Source of the DNA: an uncultured Rhodobacterales bacterium
GTDB lineage: Bacteria; Pseudomonadota; Alphaproteobacteria; Rhodobacterales; Rhodobacteraceae
DNA: 7,901 nucleotides
Assembly (NCBI GenBank): GCA_937901055.1
Contig: CALCGO010000061.1
Location: 1 to 7,901 of the forward strand
Direction of reading: 5' to 3'
Positions 1-6,704 of the stretch are shown one piece after another. The notes under the pieces were generated by a model, which was not told the origin of the DNA, made no database searches, and saw only the letters and a program-made list of their open reading frames with translations. The first letter of the stretch is position 1; the number at the start of each line of letters is the position of its first letter. The position numbers were made by a program, and so were the translations under genes.

Positions 1-1
1 G

Positions 2-226
2 ATCATAACAATCACGGATCATCGCTATCAGGCCCAAGCAGAGCGCTTCTCTGAGACAGTCCTGCCATGCCACGTTGCGAGTTATGGTATGCTGAATACC
101 CATGCGACTGTCGTGTCAATGTTGCGGCTGCTTGCTATAGCGTATGTGGGAAAGAACGCTGTCGCCGTAAAACAACGGGCCGATACGCTTGACGCAATTG
201 TTGAGGAACTTGATCTTCTGGAGTGA
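2..226 (+). CDS. RpiR-family transcriptional regulator, C-terminal SIS-domain fragment (5' end outside window)
   Basis: This is an open frame entering from the left edge and ending at TGA 224-226, giving the last 74 residues of a protein. It starts with a hydrophobic strand followed by Thr-Asp (IITITDHRYQ), then a helix, a strand ending near VLPC, a long helix rich in Leu/Ala (VSMLRLLAIAYV) and a final acidic helix (ADTLDAIVEELDLLE). This order matches the end of the sugar-phosphate-binding SIS domain in RpiR/MurR regulators, where an 'ITD' strand precedes the 'SPLA..AD..L' segment. RpiR proteins pair an N-terminal helix-turn-helix with this domain and usually control carbohydrate or amino-acid metabolism. 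The N-terminal DNA-binding part is not in the window, so another SIS protein is possible. The gap of more than 500 bp to the next gene argues against co-transcription with the transporter. Confidence 0.6.
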   Translation: MITITDHRYQAQAERFSETVLPCHVASYGMLNTHATVVSMLRLLAIAYVGKNAVAVKQRADTLDAIVEELDLLE

Positions 227-310
227 GCTGGCCACTTTGACCCGAAGGCAAACAGAACCCTAATCGAACACTCCATGTTGCCGAAACCAGACCTTCGCCG
301 CGTTGCGACA

Positions 311-369
311 AATCCGTAGTTTGGGCTCAAACCGGCCGTTCGCTGCGTTCCGCACCAATGATCGCTAAG
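311..369. repeat. Dispersed intergenic repeat, left copy
   Basis: Positions 311-369 align without gaps to 7837-7895, in the same orientation, with about 40 of 59 bases identical. The best part is 311-328 against 7837-7854, where 16 of 18 bases match (TCCGTA then TTTGGGCTC). Both copies end at CGCTAAG. The copies sit in non-coding DNA on either side of the transporter module. This looks like a degenerate member of an intergenic repeat family, probably abundant elsewhere in the genome (inference). Confidence 0.5.
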
Positions 370-476
370 CGGACTTTGTGAACTTTCGCCGTTCGGGTCG
401 AATGGCCGGATTTAGCCCTTCGCGACAGAAAGTTTCAAATATCAGACCCACAACATTCGTGGTATTTAGGTTCAAA

Positions 477-523
477 GGCACTGTTTAGTGCCACGGAAGG
501 CACGTCAATTTGTGCTCATTGAC
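477..523. repeat. Cluster of short inverted repeats (possible alternative hairpins)
   Basis: GGCACT (477-482) and AGTGCC (487-492) form a perfect 6-bp stem with a four-base loop. The right arm can instead pair with GGCAC at 499-503, so two mutually exclusive hairpins are possible. Directly after, GTCAAT (504-509) and ATTGAC (518-523) form another perfect 6-bp inverted repeat with an 8-base spacer. No T-tract follows, so this is not a standard terminator. It could be a protein-binding site or decayed repeat DNA. Confidence 0.3.
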
Positions 524-706
524 TGATGCTCTCCGACTCGCGGACACACTCTCGCTGCGCAGAATGTTGTCGCGGAAATAAGCAGTCGGCAGGGCGTTTC
601 TTATGCTGCATCTCGTTCATGGCCGGGAAACTGGATCGCTGATAGAAAGAATGAATGTGCGCCCGACCTGTTTTGCAGCGATACCTTGCGGAAGGCTGAT
701 CAACGG

Positions 707-718
707 CATAACATTATG
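707..718. promoter_or_regulatory. Small palindrome upstream of the MarR-like gene, possible operator
   Basis: CATAA (707-711) and TTATG (714-718) form a perfect inverted repeat around a 2-bp centre, 35 bp before the regulator start. The surrounding DNA is AT-rich (T7 run, then TATAAA at 733-738). MarR-type proteins bind AT-rich palindromes in their own promoters, which makes this a candidate autoregulatory site. A weak promoter (TTGCGG at 686-691, TAACAT at 709-714, 17-bp spacer) would overlap it. The short length keeps confidence low. Confidence 0.22.
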
Positions 719-753
719 TGTAACTTTTTTTCTATAAATAGGCGAGGTTGATC

Positions 754-1212
754 ATGCTTGAATCCGGAGTGCTATTTGACCAGTTCTGCTTTGTGCAGGC
801 TTCGTTCGAAAGTTCACGTCATGTTTATCGGCGCGAGCATGGGCCTGGTCAGGTGCGCCGGTTTTTCAACGCTAGCTTTACCGCCTTTGAGATACGCAGG
901 TACATGATGAACTACTATTTCTCTAAGGGCAGTTTCACTATTTCTGAGCTTGTCAAAGTCTCTGAATTTAGCCGGCCGACTGTCACTTCGACCGTTCACG
1001 AAGCCTTGGAGCTAGGTTATTTGGAAGAGCTGTCAGGCACCGGTGATCGCCGTCGCCGCGATTTTCGCCCGACGGAGCCAATGTTAGAGGCCTGGCGCAA
1101 TTACTGTAACGCCCTTCTTGCAAACCCAGAGTTTTCCCGCACTCTGAAGCTCGCTCAAACATTGATATCTATGCGCGAGCTTGAGGCTCAATCATCAGAC
1201 GCAAGTATGTAA
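754..1212 (+). CDS. MarR-like winged helix-turn-helix transcriptional regulator
   Basis: The product is 152 residues, the usual MarR-family size. Residues 63-93 form the helix-turn-helix, with ISELVKVSEFSRP leading to a recognition helix that starts near TVTSTV. The wing follows at 94-107 (GTGDRRRRDFRPT) and carries the Asp-Arg-Arg pattern of MarR wings. The flanking N-terminal and C-terminal helices (about 35-58 and 110-142) would form the dimer interface. I chose ATG 754 because GAGG at 744-747 lies six bases upstream; a TTG at 748 would sit on that site. The gene lies 122 bp upstream of the hydrolase on the same strand, so it probably senses the imported compound or a product and controls the module, and perhaps itself. 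The ligand pocket is not recognisable, and a related winged-helix family is possible. Confidence 0.72.
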   Translation: MLESGVLFDQFCFVQASFESSRHVYRREHGPGQVRRFFNASFTAFEIRRYMMNYYFSKGSFTISELVKVSEFSRPTVTSTVHEALELGYLEELSGTGDRRRRDFRPTEPMLEAWRNYCNALLANPEFSRTLKLAQTLISMRELEAQSSDASM

Positions 1213-1296
1213 AATTTTTTACTCTTTTATGCTATTACCCTCTGTGCTGCAATTGATGGACAGCGGGTGTCGAGGCATCTCAGCCAATTCATGGCA

Positions 1297-1324
1297 CCCT
1301 CTGATGAAGCCAATGTTCAGAGGG
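1297..1324 (+). promoter_or_regulatory. Perfect 8-bp dyad overlapping the hydrolase ribosome binding site
   Basis: CCCTCTGA (1297-1304) and TCAGAGGG (1317-1324) are exact reverse complements separated by 12 bases. The right arm overlaps the Shine-Dalgarno sequence AGGGAG (1321-1326), which lies 8 bases before the hydrolase ATG. As RNA, this hairpin would hide most of the ribosome binding site. As DNA, the half-sites are 20 bp apart centre to centre, about two helical turns, as in an operator for a dimer. A third copy of the half-site (ACCCTCTG, 1237-1244) lies 59 bp upstream as a direct repeat of 1296-1303. Confidence 0.45.
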
Positions 1325-1334
1325 AGTCACGCGC

Positions 1335-2168
1335 ATGTTGAAAATGCCGGAGTTGCAGTACGTATCGTACAAGGATGGTCGTCTGGCATATCGGGAAGCG
1401 GGAAAGGGTCCTGACCTGTTTTTCCTTCATGGCATGAATGGCAGCAGCCGGAGCTGGTTCCATATCTTTGAAGTTCTCGCGCCTTCTTTTCACGTTGTTG
1501 CATGGGATGCGCCAAGCTTTGGAGCCTCCGATGTGTTCGGCGATACGATTGAAGACTATGTTGACGCCGCCAAGGCGCTGATGCAGGCAGTGAAGATCCG
1601 CGAGGCAATCGTGGTTGGCCATTCAATGGGGGGCGTGATTGCCACGCAGTTGGCTGCTGATCGGGAATGTTCAACCGCAGGTCTGGTTCTGTCTTCGACG
1701 CATCTGGGTTTTGGCCTTCCCGCAAGTGCACCGTTGATGGCGCGCTACGCTACGAGGATTGATCACATCAAGTCCGAAGGGGTCGACACGGCCTATGGTC
1801 TTGAACGCGCCAAACGCAACACACCCGAAGGGACATCTCAAGCCGTCATTCGGTTTCTGGCGGAAATAACATCGGGCGCGCGGATCGAAGGGATCCGCGA
1901 TGGTGGCCGCATGAGCCAGGAAGCTGACAATGCTAAAATCGGTCCAAATGTGCGCGTTCCGGTGCTCATTTTGTCAGGGGGCAAGGACACTGTGATCTCA
2001 CCTGACATGCATGGAGCGCTGGTCTCGACATTTCCGAAAGCAAAGCAGGTCGTTTTCCCCAAAACGGGACACGCGTCCTACGTAGAATGCCCCGATCTCT
2101 TCAACGAACAGATTAGACAGTTTGCATACCACTGTAAGAGCCACGAGCTATCAACATCAAAAAACTGA
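1335..2168 (+). CDS. Alpha/beta-fold hydrolase (MhpC-like), probable cytoplasmic esterase or amidase
   Basis: The product is 277 residues with a complete catalytic layout. The oxyanion loop is HGMNG (32-36), the nucleophile elbow GHSMGG (95-100) carries Ser97, the acid is probably Asp218 in SGGKDTV, and the base is His246 in KTGHASY. The strand-loop WDAPSFGAS (57-65) matches the usual D-x-P-G-x-G-x-S motif, with Ser in place of the first Gly. Residues from about 125 to 200 form the helical cap that sets specificity. There is no signal peptide, so it acts in the cytoplasm. AGGGAG lies 8 bases before ATG 1335; a second ATG at 1344 has no better site. The stop is 29 bp before the binding-protein gene, which suggests one transcript and a role on the imported compound or its products. 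The exact reaction (ester, amide, lactone or C-C bond) cannot be read from sequence. Confidence 0.85.
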   Translation: MLKMPELQYVSYKDGRLAYREAGKGPDLFFLHGMNGSSRSWFHIFEVLAPSFHVVAWDAPSFGASDVFGDTIEDYVDAAKALMQAVKIREAIVVGHSMGGVIATQLAADRECSTAGLVLSSTHLGFGLPASAPLMARYATRIDHIKSEGVDTAYGLERAKRNTPEGTSQAVIRFLAEITSGARIEGIRDGGRMSQEADNAKIGPNVRVPVLILSGGKDTVISPDMHGALVSTFPKAKQVVFPKTGHASYVECPDLFNEQIRQFAYHCKSHELSTSKN

Positions 2169-2197
2169 TTGGATATCAGTGAAAGGGAGGAAGAAAG

Positions 2198-3787
2198 ATG
2201 ACTATAAGAACAACCATTGGCATGCTTGCCGTTGTCGCGGCGGGCGTTGGCCTCACCGGTGGCCCTGTGTCGGCCCAAGACCTGAAGGTGGCCCTCGCGG
2301 CCGAACCCACGTCAATGGATCCGCACTATCAGAACCTGACCATCAACAACTCAATGGCGACACAGGTCTACGATGCGCTGGTTCTGCAGGATGTGAATCA
2401 GAAACTGGTTCCTGGGCTAGCTCAGTCTTGGAAGCCGGTCAATGACACCACTTGGGAATTCAAGCTGCGTTCCGGTGTTACCTTTCACAATGGCGCGGCA
2501 TTCACTGCCGAAGACGTGGTTGCGACTATGCAACGGGCGGCGAACGTGCCAAACAGCCCGTCCAGTTTCGCAACTTTCATTAAAGGAAAATCTTTTGAAA
2601 TTGTCGATGATCTTACATTACGCATTTCGACAGAGAAACCTTACCCGTTCACACCCAATGATATGTCTAGGGTTGCGATCATCGACTCTGCATTTGTGAA
2701 TGCCACTACAGAGGACTTCAACACTGGCGCAGCGTCCTTCGGGACAGGCCCATTCACATTATCAAAATGGCTACCAGGTGATGTGATCGAATTAGCTCGC
2801 AATTATGGTTATTGGGGGGCTACTGCCGAATGGGATAATGTAATTGTTCGGCCCATTGGAGACGGGACAACCCGGTCAGCAGCGTTAATTACGGGTGATG
2901 TAGATTTCATTGAAAGAGTCGGGCCTGCTGATTTGCCCAATCTGGAAAGCCGAGAAGGAATTTCGGTATTCAAATCCGTATCCAATCGCTTGCTTTACAT
3001 AACACTGCATTTGACGGACGATCGGATAAGGCCTTTCGTGACGGATCATGAAGGCAATAATATTGCATCACCGTTCCAGGACATTCGAGTGCGCAAAGCT
3101 GTATCTCTCGCGATCAATCGAAAGGCTATTGCGGATCGTGTAATGGATGGACTATCGGAGCCGGCGGGTCAGTTTTCGCCAGAAGGTTACATTGGTTATT
3201 CAGTCAATCTCAAGCCTGACGACTATGACCCTGATCGTGCAAAAGAATTATTGGCTGAAGCAGGATTTGCGGACGGGTTCAAATTGACTGTGCATGGTCC
3301 GGCTGGTCGTTATTCTAATGATACTAGGATTCTTGAAGCCATAGCACAGATGCTGTCGCGTATTGGTATCGACACAACTGTGGAGACTATGCCTGCGTCT
3401 GTCTTTTTCAAGCGGTTTGCTAGCGGAGGGCCGGATAAAACGCCTGAATTCACCGTCGCCATGTCTGGCTATGCGAATGGTTCAGGCGAGCCTTCGCATC
3501 CACTGCGGATTTTTATCCATACGAAACAAAAAGAACGAGGATATGGCCCAGGCAATCGCAACGGTTACAGTAACGCCAAGGTTGATGGGTTGATTGAAAG
3601 TGGGCGCGCGTCGATGGATATCACAATAGGTGAAAAAGCATTCATTGAGGCGACTGAAATCGCGATGCAAGAATACGCGCTTGTTCCTATTCATCATGAG
3701 ATCGCCACCTGGGCAGCTCGTGACGGCATTGCTTATAAACACGGAGCCTTGGATAGTACTTTTATCCACAACATCCGCTCGAAATAA
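2198..3787 (+). CDS. Periplasmic substrate-binding protein of a Dpp/Opp-type ABC transporter (SBP family 5)
   Basis: The product is 529 residues, close to DppA (about 535). A Sec signal peptide covers residues 1-26 (Thr/Arg start, hydrophobic core, VSA before QDL). It lacks a lipobox Cys, so the mature protein should be free in the periplasm. Family-5 signatures are clear: FKLRSGVTFHNG at 88-99 followed by FTAEDV, GTGPF at 182-186, the NYGYW element at 202-206, and DIRVRKAVSLAINR at 295-308. The segment HTKQKERGYGPGNRNGYSN (441-459) is of the type seen in many proteobacterial paralogues. AGGGAGG (2184-2190) lies 7 bases before the ATG. The family binds peptides but also glycosides, opines, nickel and other solutes, so the ligand is open. 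GC content drops from about 58% over 2221-2580 to about 46-47% in the sampled lines after 2580. Confidence 0.93.
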   Translation: MTIRTTIGMLAVVAAGVGLTGGPVSAQDLKVALAAEPTSMDPHYQNLTINNSMATQVYDALVLQDVNQKLVPGLAQSWKPVNDTTWEFKLRSGVTFHNGAAFTAEDVVATMQRAANVPNSPSSFATFIKGKSFEIVDDLTLRISTEKPYPFTPNDMSRVAIIDSAFVNATTEDFNTGAASFGTGPFTLSKWLPGDVIELARNYGYWGATAEWDNVIVRPIGDGTTRSAALITGDVDFIERVGPADLPNLESREGISVFKSVSNRLLYITLHLTDDRIRPFVTDHEGNNIASPFQDIRVRKAVSLAINRKAIADRVMDGLSEPAGQFSPEGYIGYSVNLKPDDYDPDRAKELLAEAGFADGFKLTVHGPAGRYSNDTRILEAIAQMLSRIGIDTTVETMPASVFFKRFASGGPDKTPEFTVAMSGYANGSGEPSHPLRIFIHTKQKERGYGPGNRNGYSNAKVDGLIESGRASMDITIGEKAFIEATEIAMQEYALVPIHHEIATWAARDGIAYKHGALDSTFIHNIRSK

Positions 3788-3795
3788 TAATATAA

Positions 3796-3829
3796 GGTTG
3801 GCCTGTCATTTATCCCAGGCGGGCCAATC
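3796..3829 (+). promoter_or_regulatory. Intercistronic stem-loop between binding-protein and permease genes
   Basis: Bases 3796-3807 can pair with 3818-3829 in a continuous 12-bp stem (three G-U pairs in the RNA) around a 10-base loop. The core TTGGCC/GGCCAA is perfect. No T-tract follows (the next bases are GTTAAAAGG), so full termination is not expected. Structures at this place in other ABC transporter operons protect the 3' end of the binding-protein message or attenuate read-through, so that binding protein exceeds membrane components. That role is inferred here. The permease ribosome binding site (AAGGAA, 3835-3840) lies just outside the stem. Confidence 0.5.
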
Positions 3830-3846
3830 GTTAAAAGGAACCTTCC

Positions 3847-4824
3847 ATGCTAGCCTTTATTCTTAGACGCGTCATGCAAAGCGTGGTCGTCCTTTTTGTC
3901 ATGTCGTTGATTGTATTTTCTATGATCAATCTGGTCGGTGATCCGGTCGACATGCTGGTCAATCCAGAAAGCCTACCCGAAGAAATCGACCGCGTGCGCC
4001 GTGACTTCGGCCTCGATCAACCGGCCTATGTGCAATACTGGAAGTTTCTGACAGGCGCGCTGTCGGGGGATCTGGGCAATTCCTTCATCTTTGGAAGACC
4101 CGCACTAGCGCTCATGGCGGAACGTTTTCCGGCCACACTCGAACTTGCTACGAGTGCCCTTATAATCGCTGTAACGGTGGGGCTGCCGTTGGGTATCTAC
4201 GCGGGCCTACGCCCCAATGGATGGGGCACACGCATCATAATGGGTGGATCGGTACTTGGGATTTCGGTTCCAACTTTCTGGCTTGGTCTTATGATGATCA
4301 TTGTTTTTTCTGTCATCCTTGGATGGCTACCAGTTTCGGGTCGGGGAGAAACGGCCGTCTTCCTTGGGATTGAGAGCAGCTTATTTACTATTGATGGCCT
4401 CAAGCACCTTATTCTACCCGCCACAAACCTCGCCCTGTTCAAGATCGCAATGGTGATACGTCTGACGCGGGCAGGGACTGAAGAGGTGATGGCACAAGAC
4501 TACATCAAGTTTGCGCGCGCAAAGGGATTATCTTCCAAGCGCATCGTTCGCGCTCATCTTCTACCTAATATCCTTATACCAATTATCACTGTGCTGGGGA
4601 TCGAATTTGGTACGTTAATAGCCTTTGCGACTGTTACGGAATCTATCTTTGCCTGGCCGGGTCTGGGCAAGCTTGTGATCGACGCAATCGTTAACCTCGA
4701 TCGACCCATTGTCGTGGCTTATCTGCTCTTCGTGGTGGCTCTGTTCCTCGTCTTAAACTTGGTGGTCGATATCATTTATGCGGTGCTAGATCCACGCGTG
4801 CGCTTGCAGGGAGAGGGAGAATGA
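3847..4824 (+). CDS. ABC transporter permease, DppB/OppB/GsiC type
   Basis: The product is 325 residues, as expected for the first permease of a peptide-type importer. It starts with a short basic N-terminus (LRRVMQS) and a first membrane helix at about 11-30. A periplasmic loop contains FGLDQPAYVQY and GDLGNSF, both typical of DppB. Further membrane helices lie near 98-120, 131-160, 187-206, 242-265 and 286-311. The cytoplasmic EAA-type coupling loop is DYIKFARAKG (218-227) followed by HLLPN, with its conserved Gly227 intact. The C-terminus has the common YAVLDPR ending (311-317). AAGGAA precedes ATG 3847 by 6 bases. The stop overlaps the next start by four bases (ATGA), so translation of the two permeases is coupled. 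Together they form the inner-membrane channel. Confidence 0.93.
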   Translation: MLAFILRRVMQSVVVLFVMSLIVFSMINLVGDPVDMLVNPESLPEEIDRVRRDFGLDQPAYVQYWKFLTGALSGDLGNSFIFGRPALALMAERFPATLELATSALIIAVTVGLPLGIYAGLRPNGWGTRIIMGGSVLGISVPTFWLGLMMIIVFSVILGWLPVSGRGETAVFLGIESSLFTIDGLKHLILPATNLALFKIAMVIRLTRAGTEEVMAQDYIKFARAKGLSSKRIVRAHLLPNILIPIITVLGIEFGTLIAFATVTESIFAWPGLGKLVIDAIVNLDRPIVVAYLLFVVALFLVLNLVVDIIYAVLDPRVRLQGEGE

Positions 4825-5729
4825 GCAACTTAAACGCAATGTCCGCTGTGAGGCCGGGCAAAGAACGTATTTCCAAGACCATGCAGGCACTACTTTCAAA
4901 GCCCACAACTCTAATCTCGGGCTTTCTACTGATATTGATCGTCGCATCTGCGGTATTTGCGCCCCTTATCGCGCCAACCAACCCATATGATTTATCTACC
5001 GTCAGCATCCTGGACGGACGGCTTGAGCCCGGTGAAGAAATGTTTGACGGCACGATCGCCTGGCTTGGCACTGATGGGGCGGGGCGCGATGTTCTTAGCT
5101 CGATCCTCTATGGATTGCGTACCAGCTTGACCGTGGCCATCAGCAGCGCTCTTGTCGCGTTGGCAATAGGGCTCTCGGTTGGGTTGACGTCCGCCTTCTA
5201 TGGCGGTCGGATAGATGCGTTTTTAATGCGGGTTGTCGATATTCAGCTATCTTTCCCGGCTATTCTGGTTGCGCTTGTGTTGCTCGCGTTGCTGGGCAAA
5301 GGCATCGATAAAGTCATCATTGCACTCGCGATCGTGCAATGGGCGCTTTATGCGCGCACGGTCCGTGCAGCCGCCATGGTGGAACGTCGCAAAGAGTATT
5401 TCGAGGCAGCGACCTGCCTGGAACTCAGCAACACCCGAATCATCTGGAAGCATCTTTTGCCAAATAGCGTTTCGTCTCTGATTGTGCTGGCAACCTTGCA
5501 AACGGCGCACTCCATCTCGATTGAAGCAACCCTCAGCTTCCTCGGCGTAGGTGTGCCCATCACTGAGCCATCGCTTGGATCACTGATTTCAAACGGCTTC
5601 GACTACATCCTGTCAGGTGCGTATTGGATTACGTTTTTTCCCGGCATCATGCTGCTTGCGACCGTTGCGGCGATCAACATCTTCGGTGATCAGCTGCGCG
5701 CAATCATCAATCCGAGGCTTTCAAAATGA
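4821..5729 (+). CDS. ABC transporter permease, DppC/OppC/GsiD type, with altered EAA-loop glycine
   Basis: The product is 302 residues, normal for the second permease. A cytoplasmic N-terminal tail (1-28) leads to the first membrane helix at about 29-50. The DppC hallmark LGTDGAGRDVLSSILYG is at 82-98. Further helices lie near 101-124, 144-158, 163-177, 216-235 and 266-288. It ends with the usual INPRL. The EAA coupling loop reads EYFEAATCLE at 192-201, then HLLPN at 211-215. Residue 201 is Glu where the family has a nearly invariant Gly (GAA in place of a GGN codon). The frame continues normally on both sides, so this is a substitution and not a frameshift. Start and stop each overlap the neighbouring gene by four bases (ATGA), indicating tight translational coupling. 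It pairs with the upstream permease in the membrane. Confidence 0.92.
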   Translation: MSNLNAMSAVRPGKERISKTMQALLSKPTTLISGFLLILIVASAVFAPLIAPTNPYDLSTVSILDGRLEPGEEMFDGTIAWLGTDGAGRDVLSSILYGLRTSLTVAISSALVALAIGLSVGLTSAFYGGRIDAFLMRVVDIQLSFPAILVALVLLALLGKGIDKVIIALAIVQWALYARTVRAAAMVERRKEYFEAATCLELSNTRIIWKHLLPNSVSSLIVLATLQTAHSISIEATLSFLGVGVPITEPSLGSLISNGFDYILSGAYWITFFPGIMLLATVAAINIFGDQLRAIINPRLSK

Positions 5730-6703
5730 AGCACACAAAGCTTTTGTCTATTCAAGGACTGCGCACAGAATTTCCCACGCCCGACGGGCCCTTGGCGGCC
5801 GTGAGTGGCGTTGATCTCGAGGTCACGCGCGGCGATGTTCTCGGCATCGTGGGGGAGTCTGGCTCGGGCAAAACCGTTCTTGGACTGTCCATCATGGGAT
5901 TGGTCGACCGGCCGGGCCGTGTCACTGCGGGGCGCATTGCGTTCGATGGCACCGATGTCACCAACTATTCCGAGGCGCAATGGCAAGGCCTGCGCGGCAA
6001 CAGAATTGCGATGATCTTTCAGGATCCGACCACCAACCTTAACCCGGTGCAGCGCATTGGTGTACAGATGATCGAGGCCATTCAGGCCCATAGAGACGTC
6101 TCTACCGATGCCGCGCGGCAGACCGTTCGCGAGGCGATGGTGCGTGTCGGGATCAACAGCCCCGATGAACGGCTGGAAGCCTATCCACACCAGTTTTCCG
6201 GCGGTATGCGACAGCGAGTTGTCATTGCCACCGCACTCCTGAACGAGCCCGATTTGATCATCGCAGATGAACCAACTACGGCGTTGGACGTCACCGTGCA
6301 GGCGCAAATCTTGCGTGATATGCGGCGTCTTTGCCGCGATACCGGTACGGCGTTGATCTGGGTCTCTCACGACCTGGGTGTCGTGGCGCAGATCGCCCAT
6401 CGTGTGGCCGTGATGTACGCGGGCCGCATCGTAGAACAAGGGGCAACCGAGGTGATGCTGAAATCACCATCACATCCCTATACTGCGGGGTTGATGGCCA
6501 GCATGCCCGCGAACGCGCCGCGCGGGCAACGCTTGGTCTCTATTCCTGGTGGTCTTCCGCAGTTGTCGAACCTGCCAAAGGGTTGCTCCTTCGCTCCACG
6601 CTGCGCTCACGCTACCACGGCCTGTGATGTACTGCCCGAACTGTCCCCAACCTCGCCCGACCACGCCGTTCGTTGTGTCTCTCCGCTTCAAGAAAGGGGC
6701 TAA
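5726..6703 (+). CDS. ABC transporter ATP-binding protein, DppD/OppD type
   Basis: The product is 325 residues with a complete nucleotide-binding domain. Walker A is GESGSGKT (43-50), the Q-loop glutamine is Q99, the signature is FSGGM (157-161), Walker B is LIIADEP (177-183), the D-loop is ALD (186-188) and the switch histidine is H215. The C-terminal oligopeptide-transporter extension has four cysteines (C287, C293, C300, C317; spacing C-x5-C-x6-C-x16-C). In structurally studied DppD/OppD proteins, cysteines at these places hold an iron-sulfur cluster. The start overlaps the upstream permease stop by four bases. The protein binds the cytoplasmic face of the permeases and forms a heterodimer with the next gene product. 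GC is higher than in the binding-protein and permease genes. Confidence 0.94.
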   Translation: MKHTKLLSIQGLRTEFPTPDGPLAAVSGVDLEVTRGDVLGIVGESGSGKTVLGLSIMGLVDRPGRVTAGRIAFDGTDVTNYSEAQWQGLRGNRIAMIFQDPTTNLNPVQRIGVQMIEAIQAHRDVSTDAARQTVREAMVRVGINSPDERLEAYPHQFSGGMRQRVVIATALLNEPDLIIADEPTTALDVTVQAQILRDMRRLCRDTGTALIWVSHDLGVVAQIAHRVAVMYAGRIVEQGATEVMLKSPSHPYTAGLMASMPANAPRGQRLVSIPGGLPQLSNLPKGCSFAPRCAHATTACDVLPELSPTSPDHAVRCVSPLQERG

Positions 6704-6704
6704 C

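Larger units (their letters stand above)
227..753. other. Long intergenic region without a convincing gene
   Basis: About 525 bp lie between the RpiR-like stop and the regulator start. Open frames here are short, lack ribosome binding sites and show no recognisable motif. The region holds a copy of a dispersed repeat (311-369), a cluster of inverted repeats (477-523) and an AT-rich stretch with a small palindrome just before the regulator (707-740). No intrinsic terminator with a T-tract is visible after the RpiR-like gene. The 521-741 part shows nothing I can interpret apart from the palindrome at 707-718. Confidence 0.6.

Noticed and set aside
82..330. Minus-strand open frame of 82 codons
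   Set aside because: It overlaps the RpiR-like coding end and runs through the dispersed repeat. It has no plausible ribosome binding site and no family features, so it is best explained as repeat DNA read in frame.
477..486. GGCACTGTT, resembling the terminal repeat of IS6/IS26-type elements
   Set aside because: Only the first nine bases fit; the next bases form a local hairpin instead, and there is no transposase or partner terminal repeat in the window.
603..737. Small plus-strand frame of 44 codons before the regulator
   Set aside because: No Shine-Dalgarno sequence precedes the ATG and the peptide has no recognisable motif. A chance frame fits as well.
748..753. TTG start for the MarR-like gene, two codons upstream
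   Set aside because: The GAGG site at 744-747 directly abuts it, while ATG 754 has normal spacing.
1209..1222. AT-rich palindrome GTAAAA/TTTTAC at the regulator stop with a T run
   Set aside because: A-T pairs alone make a weak stem, so a terminator is doubtful; as an operator it is too simple in composition to call.
1327..1731. Minus-strand open frame opposite the hydrolase
   Set aside because: It is antisense to a gene with an intact catalytic triad and has no family features.
2165..2179. CTGAT/ATCAG inverted repeat at the hydrolase stop
   Set aside because: The stem is only 5 bp with no T-tract, as expected by chance, and lies between two closely spaced operon genes.
5690..6439. Long minus-strand open frame of 249 codons
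   Set aside because: It is antisense to the DppD-type gene, whose frame contains every expected motif. The antisense product has no recognisable domain; GC-rich genes often leave such frames.
6549..6704. Upstream extension of the last ATPase by 52 codons
   Set aside because: This part lies wholly inside the preceding ATPase gene in another frame. ATG 6705 has a good ribosome binding site and gives the normal N-terminus.
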